NCBI RefSeq assembly: GCF_034676545.1
Contig: NZ_JAUCBZ010000015.1
Span: 3,379,001 to 3,443,000, forward strand
DNA: 64,000 nucleotides
Direction of reading: 5' to 3'
Source of the DNA: Pararhodobacter sp.
GTDB taxonomy: Bacteria > Pseudomonadota > Alphaproteobacteria > Rhodobacterales > Rhodobacteraceae
Position numbers and translations under genes: made by a program. This document shows, one piece after another, positions 9,569-19,044 of the stretch (position 1 is the first letter of the stretch; the number at the start of each line of letters is the position of its first letter). A model generated the notes under the pieces. It did not search any database and was not told where the DNA came from. It saw nothing but the letters and a program-made list of their open reading frames with translations.

Positions 9569-10857
9569 CCGACACGCTGATTGTCTTGCTGGCCAGCTTC
9601 CTTGGGTTGATGATCCTTGGCCTGCCGGTTGCGTGGTCGCTTTTGGCGTCAATGCTGGCGTGGATTGTCTATGGCGAACGCTGGCGCTTTCTGCCGATCG
9701 CGGCCGAGCGGATTTATCAGGGTATGGACGTGTTCGTCCTGATGGCGATTCCGCTGTTCATTCTGGCCGGCGAACTGGTCAATGCCGGGCGCATAACCGA
9801 TCGTCTGATCCATTTCGCCAACGTCATCTTCGGCTGGATGCGAGGCGGCTTGGCGCAGGTCAATATCGGGGCCTCGATCCTGTTTTCCGGCATCACCGGC
9901 GTGGCCTTGGGCGATATCGCCGCGCTGGGTCGGGTGTTCATCCCGGCAATGGTCAAGCAGGGCTATACCTCGGCCTATGCCGCCGCTGTCACGGCCTCGT
10001 CCTCGATCATCGGGCCAATGGTGCCGCCATCGTTGGTGGCGGTGATTTATGGCTCGATGACGGGGTTGTCGATCGGGGCGCTAATGGCCGCCACGCTCAT
10101 CCCCGGACTGTTGATCGGCGCGGTGCAAATGGGATTGGTGGCCTTTCAGGCGCGCCGCCACGGGTTCCCCAGAATAGCCATGGAGCGCACGCCCCGCGTG
10201 GTCATGGAGGCCAGCGGGGCAGCATTGGTGCCGTTGATGATACCGGTGATCATCCTTGTCGGAATGCTGGGCGGCCTGATGACCCCAACCGAGGCCGGTG
10301 CCGTGGCGTCCGCCTATGCGTTGGTGATCGCGATGGGGTTCTACCGCACGCTCTCGTTTCGCGATTTGTATGCGGTGTTTCAGCGTTCCGCGCTGTTCTC
10401 CGGGCAATTGCTGATCATCGTCGGCTGTGGTGCGGCCTTCTCTTGGGTCATGGGGATGGAAAACGTCCCGCGCATGGTCGCCGGGCAAATCGCCGGGTGG
10501 GAACTGGGCTATTTGGGCACGCTTCTGATCTTCAATGCCATTTTGCTGGTTCTGGGCATGTTCATTGATCCAACCACGGTGATCATCCTGTTTGGTCCGA
10601 TCCTGTCTGCCGCCGCCGTGCAGGCCGGAATTGACCCCTTGCATTTTGGCGTGGTGGCGATCCTCAACCTGAACATCGGCCTATTGACCCCGCCGTTGGG
10701 CGTCTGCCTTTTTGCCGCGGAACGCATCGCGGGGTGCGGACTTTGGGCGCTGATCCGCGCCAATATGTCCTTTCTTCTCATCAATCTCTTTGGATTGCTG
10801 CTGATCGCAGCCTTCCCCGCTTTCAGCCTTTGGCTTCCCGGCCTCATGGGCTTCTGA
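9565..10857 (+). CDS. TRAP transporter large permease (DctM family)
   Basis: 430-residue, about 12-helix permease that drives uptake with the sodium gradient. Family markers include LILGLPVAWSLL at the start, IPLFILAGELVNAG, the GPMVPPSLVAVIYG loop and the LGMFIDPTTVIILFGPIL segment near the C-terminus. It is followed after 16 bases by the two-domain enzyme, which is therefore likely to act on the imported compound. Confidence 0.94.
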   Translation: MTDTLIVLLASFLGLMILGLPVAWSLLASMLAWIVYGERWRFLPIAAERIYQGMDVFVLMAIPLFILAGELVNAGRITDRLIHFANVIFGWMRGGLAQVNIGASILFSGITGVALGDIAALGRVFIPAMVKQGYTSAYAAAVTASSSIIGPMVPPSLVAVIYGSMTGLSIGALMAATLIPGLLIGAVQMGLVAFQARRHGFPRIAMERTPRVVMEASGAALVPLMIPVIILVGMLGGLMTPTEAGAVASAYALVIAMGFYRTLSFRDLYAVFQRSALFSGQLLIIVGCGAAFSWVMGMENVPRMVAGQIAGWELGYLGTLLIFNAILLVLGMFIDPTTVIILFGPILSAAAVQAGIDPLHFGVVAILNLNIGLLTPPLGVCLFAAERIAGCGLWALIRANMSFLLINLFGLLLIAAFPAFSLWLPGLMGF

Positions 10858-10873
10858 AAAGGACACGACCTGC

Positions 10874-12879
10874 ATGACCGCCACGAACCTATCCCCGCAC
10901 GCCGGATACTTCTTGTATCACTCGATCGGCATGTACCCCGGCAAAGAGGAGCAACTGGCCGAGGCCATGGCCGAGTTTTCCAAAGTCTGGAGCGCGCCCA
11001 ACGATGGGCAATGGGGCTATGTGCTGGGCAAACGGCAGGCGTTCATCGATCACTGGCGGCGGCTGATCAATGTGCCAAAGGGCACGCTGACGGCAACCGA
11101 CAGCGTGACGGATGGGATGCACCGCTTGATGCGGTCACTGCCCGAGGGTATGTTGCGCGGAAAGCGCGTGCTGGTGGCGGCCGATTGCTTTCCGTCGCTT
11201 CATTTCCTGCTGACGGGCCTTGCCCCCAAGATGGGGTTCACGCTGGTTACCGTTCCGCTGAGTGCCGGGAAAAGCTGGGTCGAGGCCGATGATTTCATGG
11301 CGCATTGGGGTCGCGATGTCGGGCTGGCCCTGATCACCTGGGTCACGTCAACCGCGTCGGCGCGTGTTGATTTGGCGCCGCTGGTGGCGCATGCCCGCGC
11401 GATGGGCAGTCTGATCGGCGTGGATATCACCCAGGCGGCGGCTTGCTCCCATTCGACGCGCAGAATCCCAAAGTGGATTTCGTGCTGTCCACAAGCCTGA
11501 AATGGATCTGCGGAACGCCCGGCGCAGGCATCTTGTCTATCGACAAATCAATGATCGCCGAGCTTTCGCCCGAGGCCCGCGGCTGGTTCTCGCAAAGCAA
11601 CCCGTTTTCCTGGGATTTGGACAAGTTCGAATACGCGCCGGATATTCGTCGCTTTGACAGCGGCACTCCGTCGTCCATGGCGGCGGTGGCGTCGTTGCCC
11701 GCGTTGATCTGGCAGGCACAACAAGATCAAGCCGAGATGACGGCATGGAATCGACAACTGGTTGACCGCATCATTCGGCGCGCGGATGCTCTGGACTTGC
11801 CGCTGCAATCACCACGCGACTTCAACCGGCGCGGTGGCTCGGTGATGCTGCGTTTTCCGGACATGGCCGAGGCGGCGGCGATGGTCGGTGCCTTGGGGGT
11901 TGAGGGGTTTTCCGTCGATTTTCGAGGCCAATTGTTGCGCTTGTCGCCCGGAGTCGTGACACGGCCCGAGGCAATCGACGACATTTTCGACATCACGCAA
12001 ACCATCATCGCCCGTCGACGCAGACGGTTTGCGGGACACAACCCGTCGTACCGCCGTAAAAACACCGGCGACACGACCCCCGCAGATACTGTTCTTGGCG
12101 CGTTGGGGGAAATGCTGCTGTCGGGCGCGGTTCGGGTCATTGATTGCTCGGCGGTGCTGCGCCCTTCGACACCGCTCTTGCGGCTGCCCGAGGATTTCGC
12201 CGTCAACACTCCGCCAATCGAAATTCACCGCATTTGCGAATACGACAAAGACGGGCCCTGGTGGGCGTGGAACTGGCTGAAATTGGGCGAACACTCAGGC
12301 ACGCATTTTGATGCCCCTCACCATTGGCTGTCGGGCAAGGAGTACACTGACGGGTTCACCGATACGCTGGATTTGCAGCGGGTGGTGGCGCCGGTCAATG
12401 TCATCGACTGCACGCGCGAAGCCACCGAGAACCCCGATTTCCTTCTGACCGCGCGACATGTCAAAGATTGGGAAGCGCAACACGGTGACGTCGGCGCGGG
12501 CGAGTGGGTGGTGATGCGCACGGACTGGGATCGCTTCTCGCACGATCCTCGGTTGTTTCTCAACGAGGATCCTGGCCCACAAGAGGGCGGCGCGCATACT
12601 CCTGGCCCGTCGCCTGATTGCATCGACTATCTGCTGGGCAAGGGGATTGTCGGCTGGGGTACGCAATGCGTGGGCACGGATGCCGGGATGGCCGCAACCT
12701 TCAACCCGCCCTTTCCAGCGCATAATTCGCTTCATCGCGACAATTGCTTTGGTCTCGCCAGCCTGTGCAACCTTGATCAATTGCCGCCCAAGGGCGCGAT
12801 CTTGATCGCCACGCCGCTCAAGATCGAACAGGGGACCGGCTCTCCGATCCGCGCAATAGCCTTGGTGGCGCGGACCTGA
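10874..12879 (+). CDS. Kynureninase-like PLP enzyme fused to a cyclase (kynurenine-formamidase-like) domain; one frameshift
   Basis: Restored length is about 668 residues. The N-terminal 390 residues follow the class V aminotransferase/kynureninase fold: active-site region VDITQAAG, then VLSTSLKWICGTPGAG with the PLP lysine (LK). The C-terminal 240 residues are a cyclase/amidohydrolase with the metal motif HSGTHFDAPHH. Kynurenine formamidase and kynureninase act one after the other on N-formylkynurenine, so a fused pair makes biochemical sense, though the substrate may differ. The frame breaks near 11437-11442: GCGGCGGCTTG lacks one G compared with the reading needed for QAAGLLPF. Either half could be expressed alone if the break is real. 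Last gene of the TRAP operon. Confidence 0.8.
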
Positions 12880-12969
12880 CCTGCACGGCCTGAAACAACC
12901 CCAACCGGTGCTTTGGGTGCGTGATCCCTTGCGTCGCTGTCAACGCAGGGCGATGGCGCGATCGCGTGC

Positions 12970-13086
12970 CATTCGTGGGGTGAACGGATCCGCGAGGTCG
13001 AACAAGCGCCCGACGGTGCGCTGTGGGTGTTTGAAGACGGACCAAGTGAACGGCGGATCCGCTTGACTCCGTTGCCTCCGACGTGA
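12970..13086 (+). pseudogene. Remnant: C-terminal end of a PQQ-dependent sugar dehydrogenase-like protein
   Basis: Just downstream of the cyclase a short forward frame reads HSWGERIREVEQAPDGALWV, then a short acidic stretch and RIRLTP before a stop at 13084-13086. This matches the usual end of soluble aldose/sorbosone dehydrogenases (six-bladed propeller), where (E)RIRDVxxGPDGALYxLTD..GxIxRLTP is characteristic. The frame is closed upstream by a stop at 12922-12924, and no other blade is visible, so the rest of the gene has been lost. Confidence 0.6.
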
Positions 13087-13130
13087 CGCTGCCTGACCGC
13101 CTGAGCCGCATCACCGACCCGGAACAAATC

Positions 13131-13160
13131 AAAACGGCGGACCGCACTGCGATCCGCCGT
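13131..13160 (-). terminator. Rho-independent terminator of the phasin gene
   Basis: Perfect eight-base inverted repeat ACGGCGGA / TCCGCCGT around a loop of about a dozen bases; on the minus strand it is followed by TTTTGATTTG. It lies about 45 bases downstream of the phasin stop. Confidence 0.75.
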
Positions 13161-13206
13161 CGAAACTGTCCCGTTGGCTCAGAGCGCGGCCCTGAACCAG
13201 TGCGAA

Positions 13207-13653
13207 TTACTTCGCAGGGGCGGCAACTTTTTTCGCAGCAGCTGCTGCGTCTTTGGTGGCCTTCTGAACAGCGGCCGACGCTTCAGCCGACATGTCCTTG
13301 CCAGCAGCCAGCATCAGTTCAACGGTGTCCATCTGAACGCGCTTGGCGATTTCGGCGAAAGCCGACAGGTGCTCGGAGGCCATTTCAACCGAGCTCGATG
13401 CGAAGTCGCTGATCGACTTCGAATAGTCAGCAGGGTCTTCCTTGACGGTCGCAACGTCGCCCACTTTGGCCAGGGTCGCTTTGGTCCATTTGGACGAAAT
13501 GTCGGTCGATTTCTGAGCCGCGTCCAGATAAACCTTGCTCATCTTCTCGCTGAGGGCCGCAGGGCTCTTGAACGCATCTTGCATTGCTTTGGGGTCGACC
13601 GAGAAAGCGCCCATGAAGTCTTGCATTGTCTTGGTGAAATCGGTGGTGGCCAT
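13207..13653 (-). CDS. phaP: Phasin (PHA granule-associated protein)
   Basis: 148 residues, almost all helical, rich in Ala, Lys and Ser. It starts MATTDFTKTMQDFMGAF, has the phasin-like helix FASSSVEMASEHLSAFAEIA, and ends in an alanine-lysine tail (AAAAAKKVAAPAK). Phasins coat polyhydroxyalkanoate granules and control their number and size. The start at 13653 is fixed by AAGGAG eight bases upstream; the longer upstream frame is not coding. A monocistronic unit with its own terminator. Confidence 0.9.
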   Translation of the reverse strand: MATTDFTKTMQDFMGAFSVDPKAMQDAFKSPAALSEKMSKVYLDAAQKSTDISSKWTKATLAKVGDVATVKEDPADYSKSISDFASSSVEMASEHLSAFAEIAKRVQMDTVELMLAAGKDMSAEASAAVQKATKDAAAAAKKVAAPAK

Positions 13654-14079
13654 GTCAATTCTCCTTGCTCGCAGTCCGATGATCCGGAGCACTGCGTATG
13701 CGAGATATCTACATGCTGCAGTGCAGAATATCAAGTATTATTTCTGCGCCGCAGCATTGGCGCATAAGTAATTGATCCATCACCCGGTTTTGTCCCGCAA
13801 TCGGTCCGAAACATCGGTTGGCGCATTCAAGCTGAGTGGGGATGCCGCGAATCAATCCCGCGCGTTTCGGGCTGCGAATGGCGCGCAATTCCGAACGAAG
13901 AACCGGGTAGGCCGGATTTCTTGAGCAACATCTCGTGTGCGCCGGTCGTTGATCTGACGAAATCAAGTCGCCGATCGGCAGAACGCGTCAAGACTTGGCT
14001 AGTTGTAACTTGGTTACCTGACATTGGGCCCTTGAACCATGGAACACAGCGTCTCAAGGACCGGGCTTTTTGCCTGTCA

Positions 14080-14156
14080 TGGTCGGAGTGAGAGGATTCG
14101 AACCTCCGGCCTCTGCCTCCCGAAGGCAGCGCTCTACCAAGCTGAGCTACACTCCG
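14080..14156 (-). tRNA. tRNA-Pro (anticodon CGG)
   Basis: 77-nt tRNA with encoded CCA (reverse of TGG at 14080-14082). Acceptor stem CGGAGTG/CACTCCG, D-loop TAGCTCAGCTTGGTAGAGC, anticodon stem CTGCC/GGCAG with loop TTCGGGA giving anticodon CGG, and T-loop GGTTCGAATCC. The CGG anticodon and G37 are as in bacterial tRNA-Pro. Confidence 0.97.
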
Positions 14157-14224
14157 ACCGTGAGCCGGGAATTACCGCGCGAATTCGCGCATTGCAAGTG
14201 GCTTTATGCGCAGAAGTGACGCCG

Positions 14225-15211
14225 CTATTTGTTGCTCTTGATGGGGGTATGAGCGTCGGTGTCATTCGGGGACGTCACAGATTCCATCCGGGTCCGCGCA
14301 CGCGAAACCGGGCGGTTGGACGAGACATTGCGCCGCGTTTCGCGAAACACGATATACAGCCCCGAGACAATGATCAGCGCCGCACCGACCAGTGTCCACG
14401 CATCGGGCGTTTCGGAAAACAACACGACCCCATAGACCGTCGCCCACAGGATTTGCGAGTACTGCATCGGCGCAACGACCGCCGCCTCGGCCAATCGATA
14501 CGCGGCAATGATCAGCAATGCCGCAACAAAGGCCATCGCCGCGATGACGCCAGTCAAGGCCAGTTCCGCCAGCTCCATGGGCTGATAGACGAACGGCAAC
14601 GCCAGACCCATGATCACCAGGTTGGCCAGCATCGGATACAGCATCAACACCGCGCTGCGCTCGTCACGACCGATCTTGCGCATGATCACCGATGACAGCG
14701 CAATGCCGAAGGCGGCGAAAACCCCTGCCAAATGGCCAAGCGACACCGGCTCGGCACCGGGCCTGAGCACCACAATCACGCCCATCAGACCCAATGCGAC
14801 CGCCAGCCCCCGATGGAGGCCGACTCGCTCGCCCAGGAGTGGGATCGACAGGATGGTGATGAGAATTGGCGCGGCAAAGAGCATGGTATAGGTCTGCGCC
14901 AACGGCAAAACGGTGAAGGCATAGAACGCCGACGCCGTCCCGGCGACAACCGTCACCATGCGTAGCATGGACCACCATGGGTGAACCGCGCGCAAGGTTC
15001 CCGGTGTACGGTCGCGCATGAGCATCCCCATGATCAGCGGAAAGCTGAACATGCCGCTAAAGAACATGATCTGGAACACGCTGAACGTTTCACCCAGATA
15101 TTTCACGATAACATCATGCGTCGAATAGATCCCGAACCCCAGAAGCGCAAACAGCGGCCCCAAAGGACTGGCTGGTAACGAGGCCGCGTTGGAATGGGTC
15201 TTGAGGGGCAT
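14225..15211 (-). CDS. EamA/DMT-superfamily membrane transporter
   Basis: 328-residue protein with ten predicted membrane segments in two EamA repeats. Repeat one begins GPLFALLGFGIYSTHDVIVK; repeat two begins HLAGVFAAFGIALSSVIMRKIGR. EamA proteins export metabolites such as amino acids or nucleotides. The tail after residue 295 is polar and basic. Its position beside tRNA-Pro and upstream of nothing related gives no clue to substrate. Confidence 0.9.
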   Translation of the reverse strand: MPLKTHSNAASLPASPLGPLFALLGFGIYSTHDVIVKYLGETFSVFQIMFFSGMFSFPLIMGMLMRDRTPGTLRAVHPWWSMLRMVTVVAGTASAFYAFTVLPLAQTYTMLFAAPILITILSIPLLGERVGLHRGLAVALGLMGVIVVLRPGAEPVSLGHLAGVFAAFGIALSSVIMRKIGRDERSAVLMLYPMLANLVIMGLALPFVYQPMELAELALTGVIAAMAFVAALLIIAAYRLAEAAVVAPMQYSQILWATVYGVVLFSETPDAWTLVGAALIIVSGLYIVFRETRRNVSSNRPVSRARTRMESVTSPNDTDAHTPIKSNK

Positions 15212-15637
15212 GACGGGTCCGGTCTGTGTTCAGGGCAAGTATGCCAAGTGTCGGGTTGCGCCTTTCCTAACCAAAAACAAGTGCTTTGCACAGTTCAGTC
15301 AGAAAATTGGCGGCGCTGGACGCATGACCGCAAGAGCTGTGTCACCCCAAGGACCGGGACTGCCACTGCAGCGCATTGCCGCAAAGCCCTGCAAAAGACC
15401 CGCATCTTGCCCCGTTTCGGGATGCGTCGATCATCGCGGAACACGGCGCGGCGTCTCGTTGACCCAAGATCACGGTCATCCCCGAGGCGGCTCCATCGCG
15501 GTTGCGCCCCGCGTTTTGAGCCGCTGATCCCGAGGGCCGCGAAAGCTGCGCGAGAGGCCAAGCTGCGCTCTGGTGACACGGCAGGACGTGACGCGCGCGT
15601 GCACAGGCGGGCGTGTACCGCGCCATGTGTCGCGGCG
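15212..15637. other. Gene-free interval, 426 bp
   Basis: Only overlapping shadow frames are seen on either strand, without ribosome sites or known domains. The interval separates the EamA gene from the nitronate monooxygenase gene, both on the minus strand. Confidence 0.45.
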
Positions 15638-16582
15638 TCAGGCGGCCGCGCCCAGATACCCCTGCATCAAGCTCGCGACGATGTCCTCGGCGGATTCGGA
15701 GGTCTTGACCTGCCCGACACCATGCCCGGCCGACCACAGATCGCGCCATTTGCGCGTGTTCTCATCAAGCTTCGTCAGATCAAACGGGCGACCGGAAACG
15801 AGCGACTCGGGGTCCACGCCAGCGCGCACAAGGCTGGGGCGCAATTTGTTAGCCAAGGCACCGGTAATCGCATCCGTCGCCATGATATCGCCGAAATCAG
15901 AGTTGATCACCATTGCCTTGAAATCCTCGACCGCGAGGCTTTCCCTGGCGGCCAGAAAGCGCGTGCCGAGATATGCGAGGTCCGCACCCATCGCACGCAC
16001 GGCCCGAATCGCACCACCCGTGCTGATTCCGCCCGCCACGACCACAGGACCGTCGAAAAACTGGCGCACCTCATCGACGAACGCGAAGGGCGACAGGGTT
16101 CCCGTGTGGCCCCCTGCCCCGCAGCAGACCAGAATCAGACCATCCGCCCCCGCCGCCGCGGCCTTTCTGGCCAGTGCCGGGGTATTCACATCGGCAAAAA
16201 CCAACCCGCCATAGGCGTTGACGGCCTCTATCGCGGGCGTCGGGCTGCCAAGCGCGGTGATGATCAGCGGCACCCGCGCCTCGACACAGGCTTGCAGATC
16301 GGCGGCAAACCGGGGGTTCGAGCGGTGCGTCACGAGGTTCACCGCGAATGCGGCGCTCTGGGGGGTGTGCTGGTCCTGAAGCTGGCGCATCCAGTCGCGG
16401 AAGTCTTCGGTGGTGCGCGCATTCAGCGATGGAAAGGCGGCGACCATGCCACTGGTGCAGGTGGCCGCCACCAGGGCCGGGCCGCTGACCAGAAACATCG
16501 GCGCGGCAACCGCCGGAAGCGAGGTGTTGAGGCGGTCCATCAACTCACCGCGCAAGTCGGCGCGACCGTAGCGAATTTGCAT
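15638..16582 (-). CDS. Nitronate monooxygenase (NPD/2-nitropropane dioxygenase family)
   Basis: 314-residue FMN TIM-barrel enzyme. Family marks are the opening PAVAAPMFLVSGPALVAATC, the FMN-phosphate segment ADGLILVCCGAGGHTG (residues near 175-190) and PVVVAGGISTGGAIRAVRAMGADLAYLGTRFL. Members oxidise alkyl nitronates such as propionate-3-nitronate to aldehyde or ketone plus nitrite, protecting respiration from nitro-toxins. It is 120 bases downstream of the HxlR-type regulator and may belong to the same transcript. Confidence 0.9.
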   Translation of the reverse strand: MQIRYGRADLRGELMDRLNTSLPAVAAPMFLVSGPALVAATCTSGMVAAFPSLNARTTEDFRDWMRQLQDQHTPQSAAFAVNLVTHRSNPRFAADLQACVEARVPLIITALGSPTPAIEAVNAYGGLVFADVNTPALARKAAAAGADGLILVCCGAGGHTGTLSPFAFVDEVRQFFDGPVVVAGGISTGGAIRAVRAMGADLAYLGTRFLAARESLAVEDFKAMVINSDFGDIMATDAITGALANKLRPSLVRAGVDPESLVSGRPFDLTKLDENTRKWRDLWSAGHGVGQVKTSESAEDIVASLMQGYLGAAA

Positions 16583-16705
16583 GGATTTGTTCCTTTGGCG
16601 TGGGCAGGAAACGGAATGATCCGCACAAGCGGATCAACGACAGGGACAGGTGTTCACGACGCCGCAGCCCGCCTGCGCAAGTTGGCCTCGGTGCCGCTTT
16701 GAGGC

Positions 16706-17661
16706 TTAGCTATACGCCCCGAGAAGTTTGAAATCCGACCGGTTCACGCGCTCACCACAGGCAGAGCAGCGGTAATGCGGCACATATTCATGCCCGCAGG
16801 TGCGATGATTGAAAACCAGCGGCACCCCGGATTTATCGCCGCACCAGCGATCGCCCCATTTTGCAAGCATGGCAATATAAGTGAACAAATCCAACCCTTT
16901 GCGTGTCAGGTGAAACGCCTCGTAGCGTTCGCTGTCCTCAACCGATTTGCGCTTCAGGACGCCCAGCGCCAGAAGTTCCTTGATCCGCATCGACAGGACC
17001 AGCGGCGGAATGCGCAAATACGCGACAAGATCGTTGAACCGGCGCACCCCCCGAAACGCGCTGGCGATGATGGCGGGCGACCACATATCGCCGAACATGG
17101 CCATGACCTCGGCCAGCCCAGGTATTTCTCGCCGTGCCGGCTTGCGGAATTGGCCCGACGTCGGGAATGCGCATCAATGCGCTGTTCAAGTCCGGCACCG
17201 GGCCCTGACTCGGCAAAGGTATTGAAGGGCGAAAGCGGCTGCGCGCAGGTGCTGCAACTGATGATAAGGTCGCAATCCTGGCCGCACACGGTGTGATGAA
17301 ACCAGGCCTGCGTCGGGCTGCTGTCGCGCGACCACTGGTTCGCCCAGCGAAAGATCGCGGTCAGCGGCTCCCAGAGTGCCAACCCGGCCTCGCCCAGATG
17401 ATATTCCATCCGTTTGCCACCCGCCTGCGAGGGAAGCTTGCGAAACACGCCCGCCTCGACCAGACGCTCAAGCCGGTTGGAAAGAACCGCTTTGGGCACG
17501 CCCAGTTCTTCTTGCCAATCCGTAAACCGATGCGTTCCGTGAAACGCCGCCCGCACGATCAGAAGCGTCCAGCCATCGCCGATGAGCGCAAGCGCGCGAA
17601 CGACCGAATACTTGGCAACCAGTCCTTGTTCGGTAACTTCGTTCACATTCAAGCCCCTCAT
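16706..17661 (-). CDS. Tandem HxlR-type (double winged-helix) regulator; one frameshift
   Basis: Restored length about 318 residues. The first half (from 17661) is an HxlR winged helix: YSVVRALALIGDGWTLLIVRAA, then TDWQEELGVPKAVLSNRLERL. The second half (from about 17104) repeats it: MAMFGDMWSPAIIASAFRG, then LRIPPLVLSMRIKELLALGV. Each half ends in a Cys-rich strand (CGQDCDLIISCSTC; CGHEYVPHYRCSACG), possibly a metal site. The halves are in different frames; one base is missing around 17115-17130, giving KYLG-LAEVMAMF when restored. It follows a TRAP gene set by 72 bases and probably controls the catabolic cluster. Confidence 0.85.
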
Positions 17662-17733
17662 CCCGGCGCATGATCACTTGGCAGAATGCCGGACGCTTCT
17701 CTCAAATTTGGCGCGCCCATTCATACACCCTGA

Positions 17734-19044
17734 TCAGCGCGGTAGATCAAGAATTGTTGGCAACCACAAGGTCAAAGCCGGGAACAAGATCACCAACGCA
17801 AGGCGCACAAAGTCCGACAGCAGGAAGGGGACAATTCCCGCATAGATATCACTCAATTTGCTGTCTGGTAACATCGATTTTATGATCAGCGCATTGATCC
17901 CGATAGGCGGAGTAATCATGCCGATCTCGATCACCATGACCATGACAATCCCCCACCAGATGGGATCATACCCCAAATTCAGGATGAGTGGAAAGACAAA
18001 GGGCATGGTCAGAACCATCGCCGAGACCGTATCGAACAGCGCACCGAGGATGACATAGATCACCATGAGACCGGCGATGATCATCAACGGATGGACATTC
18101 AGGTCGCCGAACCATGTGACAATGTTATCGGGCAGGCGCGACAGCGTCAGCGCATAGCTGAAGACGTTGGCGCCAATCAGGATGACATAGAGCATGGCGC
18201 TGGTTGCGGCCGTTGACTGGAGGTTGCGCCAGAATTCGGCGACCGAGACCCTGCCGCGCAACACCGCGATGGCAACAGCCAGAACGGCACCAACAGCGGC
18301 GGATTCCGTGACGGTAAAGATCCCCGAGTAAATCCCGCCAGCAACAACCCCGGCCAGAATGAGTGTCGCCCAGCTTTCGCGGACGGCAATTGCCCGCTCA
18401 CGCCAACTGGAGCGCGCGCCCGCAGGGCCCGCCTCCGGGTAGATCGCAACATAAATGCGAATGGCGAGCATATAGCCGATAACGGCGATGACGGCCGGGA
18501 TCAGCGCTGCGGTGAACAAGGTCAGGATGAATTGCTCGGACAAGACGGCGTACAGAACAATGATCACCGAGGGCGGGATCAGAATGCCCAGCGTGCCGCC
18601 AGCGGCGATGCTTCCGCTTGACAGCGTGGGCGCATAGCCGCGATCCACCATTTCGCCATGTGCAACCTGCGTCATGGTCGAAACCGTCGCAATGGATGAC
18701 CCGCAAACCGCCCCGAAGCCTGCGCACCCCCCAATCGTTGCAAGCGCCAGGCCGCCGCGGTAATGCCCGAGAAATGCATAGGCAAGCCGGTAGATATCGC
18801 GCCCCATGCCGCCAGAGGCGGCGAAACTGCCCATGATCAGAAACAGCGGAATGATCGCCAGTTCAAGGCTTGCAAAGACGGTCGAGGACTCCGCCCCGAC
18901 AATGGAGAATGCGGCACTCCAGTTGCGCAGAAAGCCAAAGGTCAGAACGCCTGCGACCCCCATCGAGATGCCAATCGGAACATGCAAGACGATCATCAGC
19001 AACAATGAGCCTACACCCAGGAGGCCAATTACTTCGGGGGTCAT
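17734..19044 (-). CDS. TRAP transporter large permease (DctM family), second system
   Basis: 436 residues with about twelve membrane segments. Conserved DctM pieces: LELAIIPLFLIMGSFAA near residue 58, the SIAAGGTLGILIPPSVIIVLY loop (P-P-S) near 145, and GMITPPIGINALIIKS near the C-terminus. It works with the DctQ and DctP proteins encoded directly upstream, overlapping dctQ by four bases. The system is unlike the first TRAP set in sequence, so a different substrate is likely. Confidence 0.94.
   Translation of the reverse strand: MTPEVIGLLGVGSLLLMIVLHVPIGISMGVAGVLTFGFLRNWSAAFSIVGAESSTVFASLELAIIPLFLIMGSFAASGGMGRDIYRLAYAFLGHYRGGLALATIGGCAGFGAVCGSSIATVSTMTQVAHGEMVDRGYAPTLSSGSIAAGGTLGILIPPSVIIVLYAVLSEQFILTLFTAALIPAVIAVIGYMLAIRIYVAIYPEAGPAGARSSWRERAIAVRESWATLILAGVVAGGIYSGIFTVTESAAVGAVLAVAIAVLRGRVSVAEFWRNLQSTAATSAMLYVILIGANVFSYALTLSRLPDNIVTWFGDLNVHPLMIIAGLMVIYVILGALFDTVSAMVLTMPFVFPLILNLGYDPIWWGIVMVMVIEIGMITPPIGINALIIKSMLPDSKLSDIYAGIVPFLLSDFVRLALVILFPALTLWLPTILDLPR

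Noticed and set aside
14041..14157. Possible attachment site or integrated element at the tRNA-Pro gene
   Set aside because: No integrase gene and no repeat of the tRNA 3' end were found nearby; neighbouring genes look native.
15194..16702. 502-codon forward frame opposite the nitronate monooxygenase
   Set aside because: Antisense shadow; the reverse frame carries the FMN-binding motifs.
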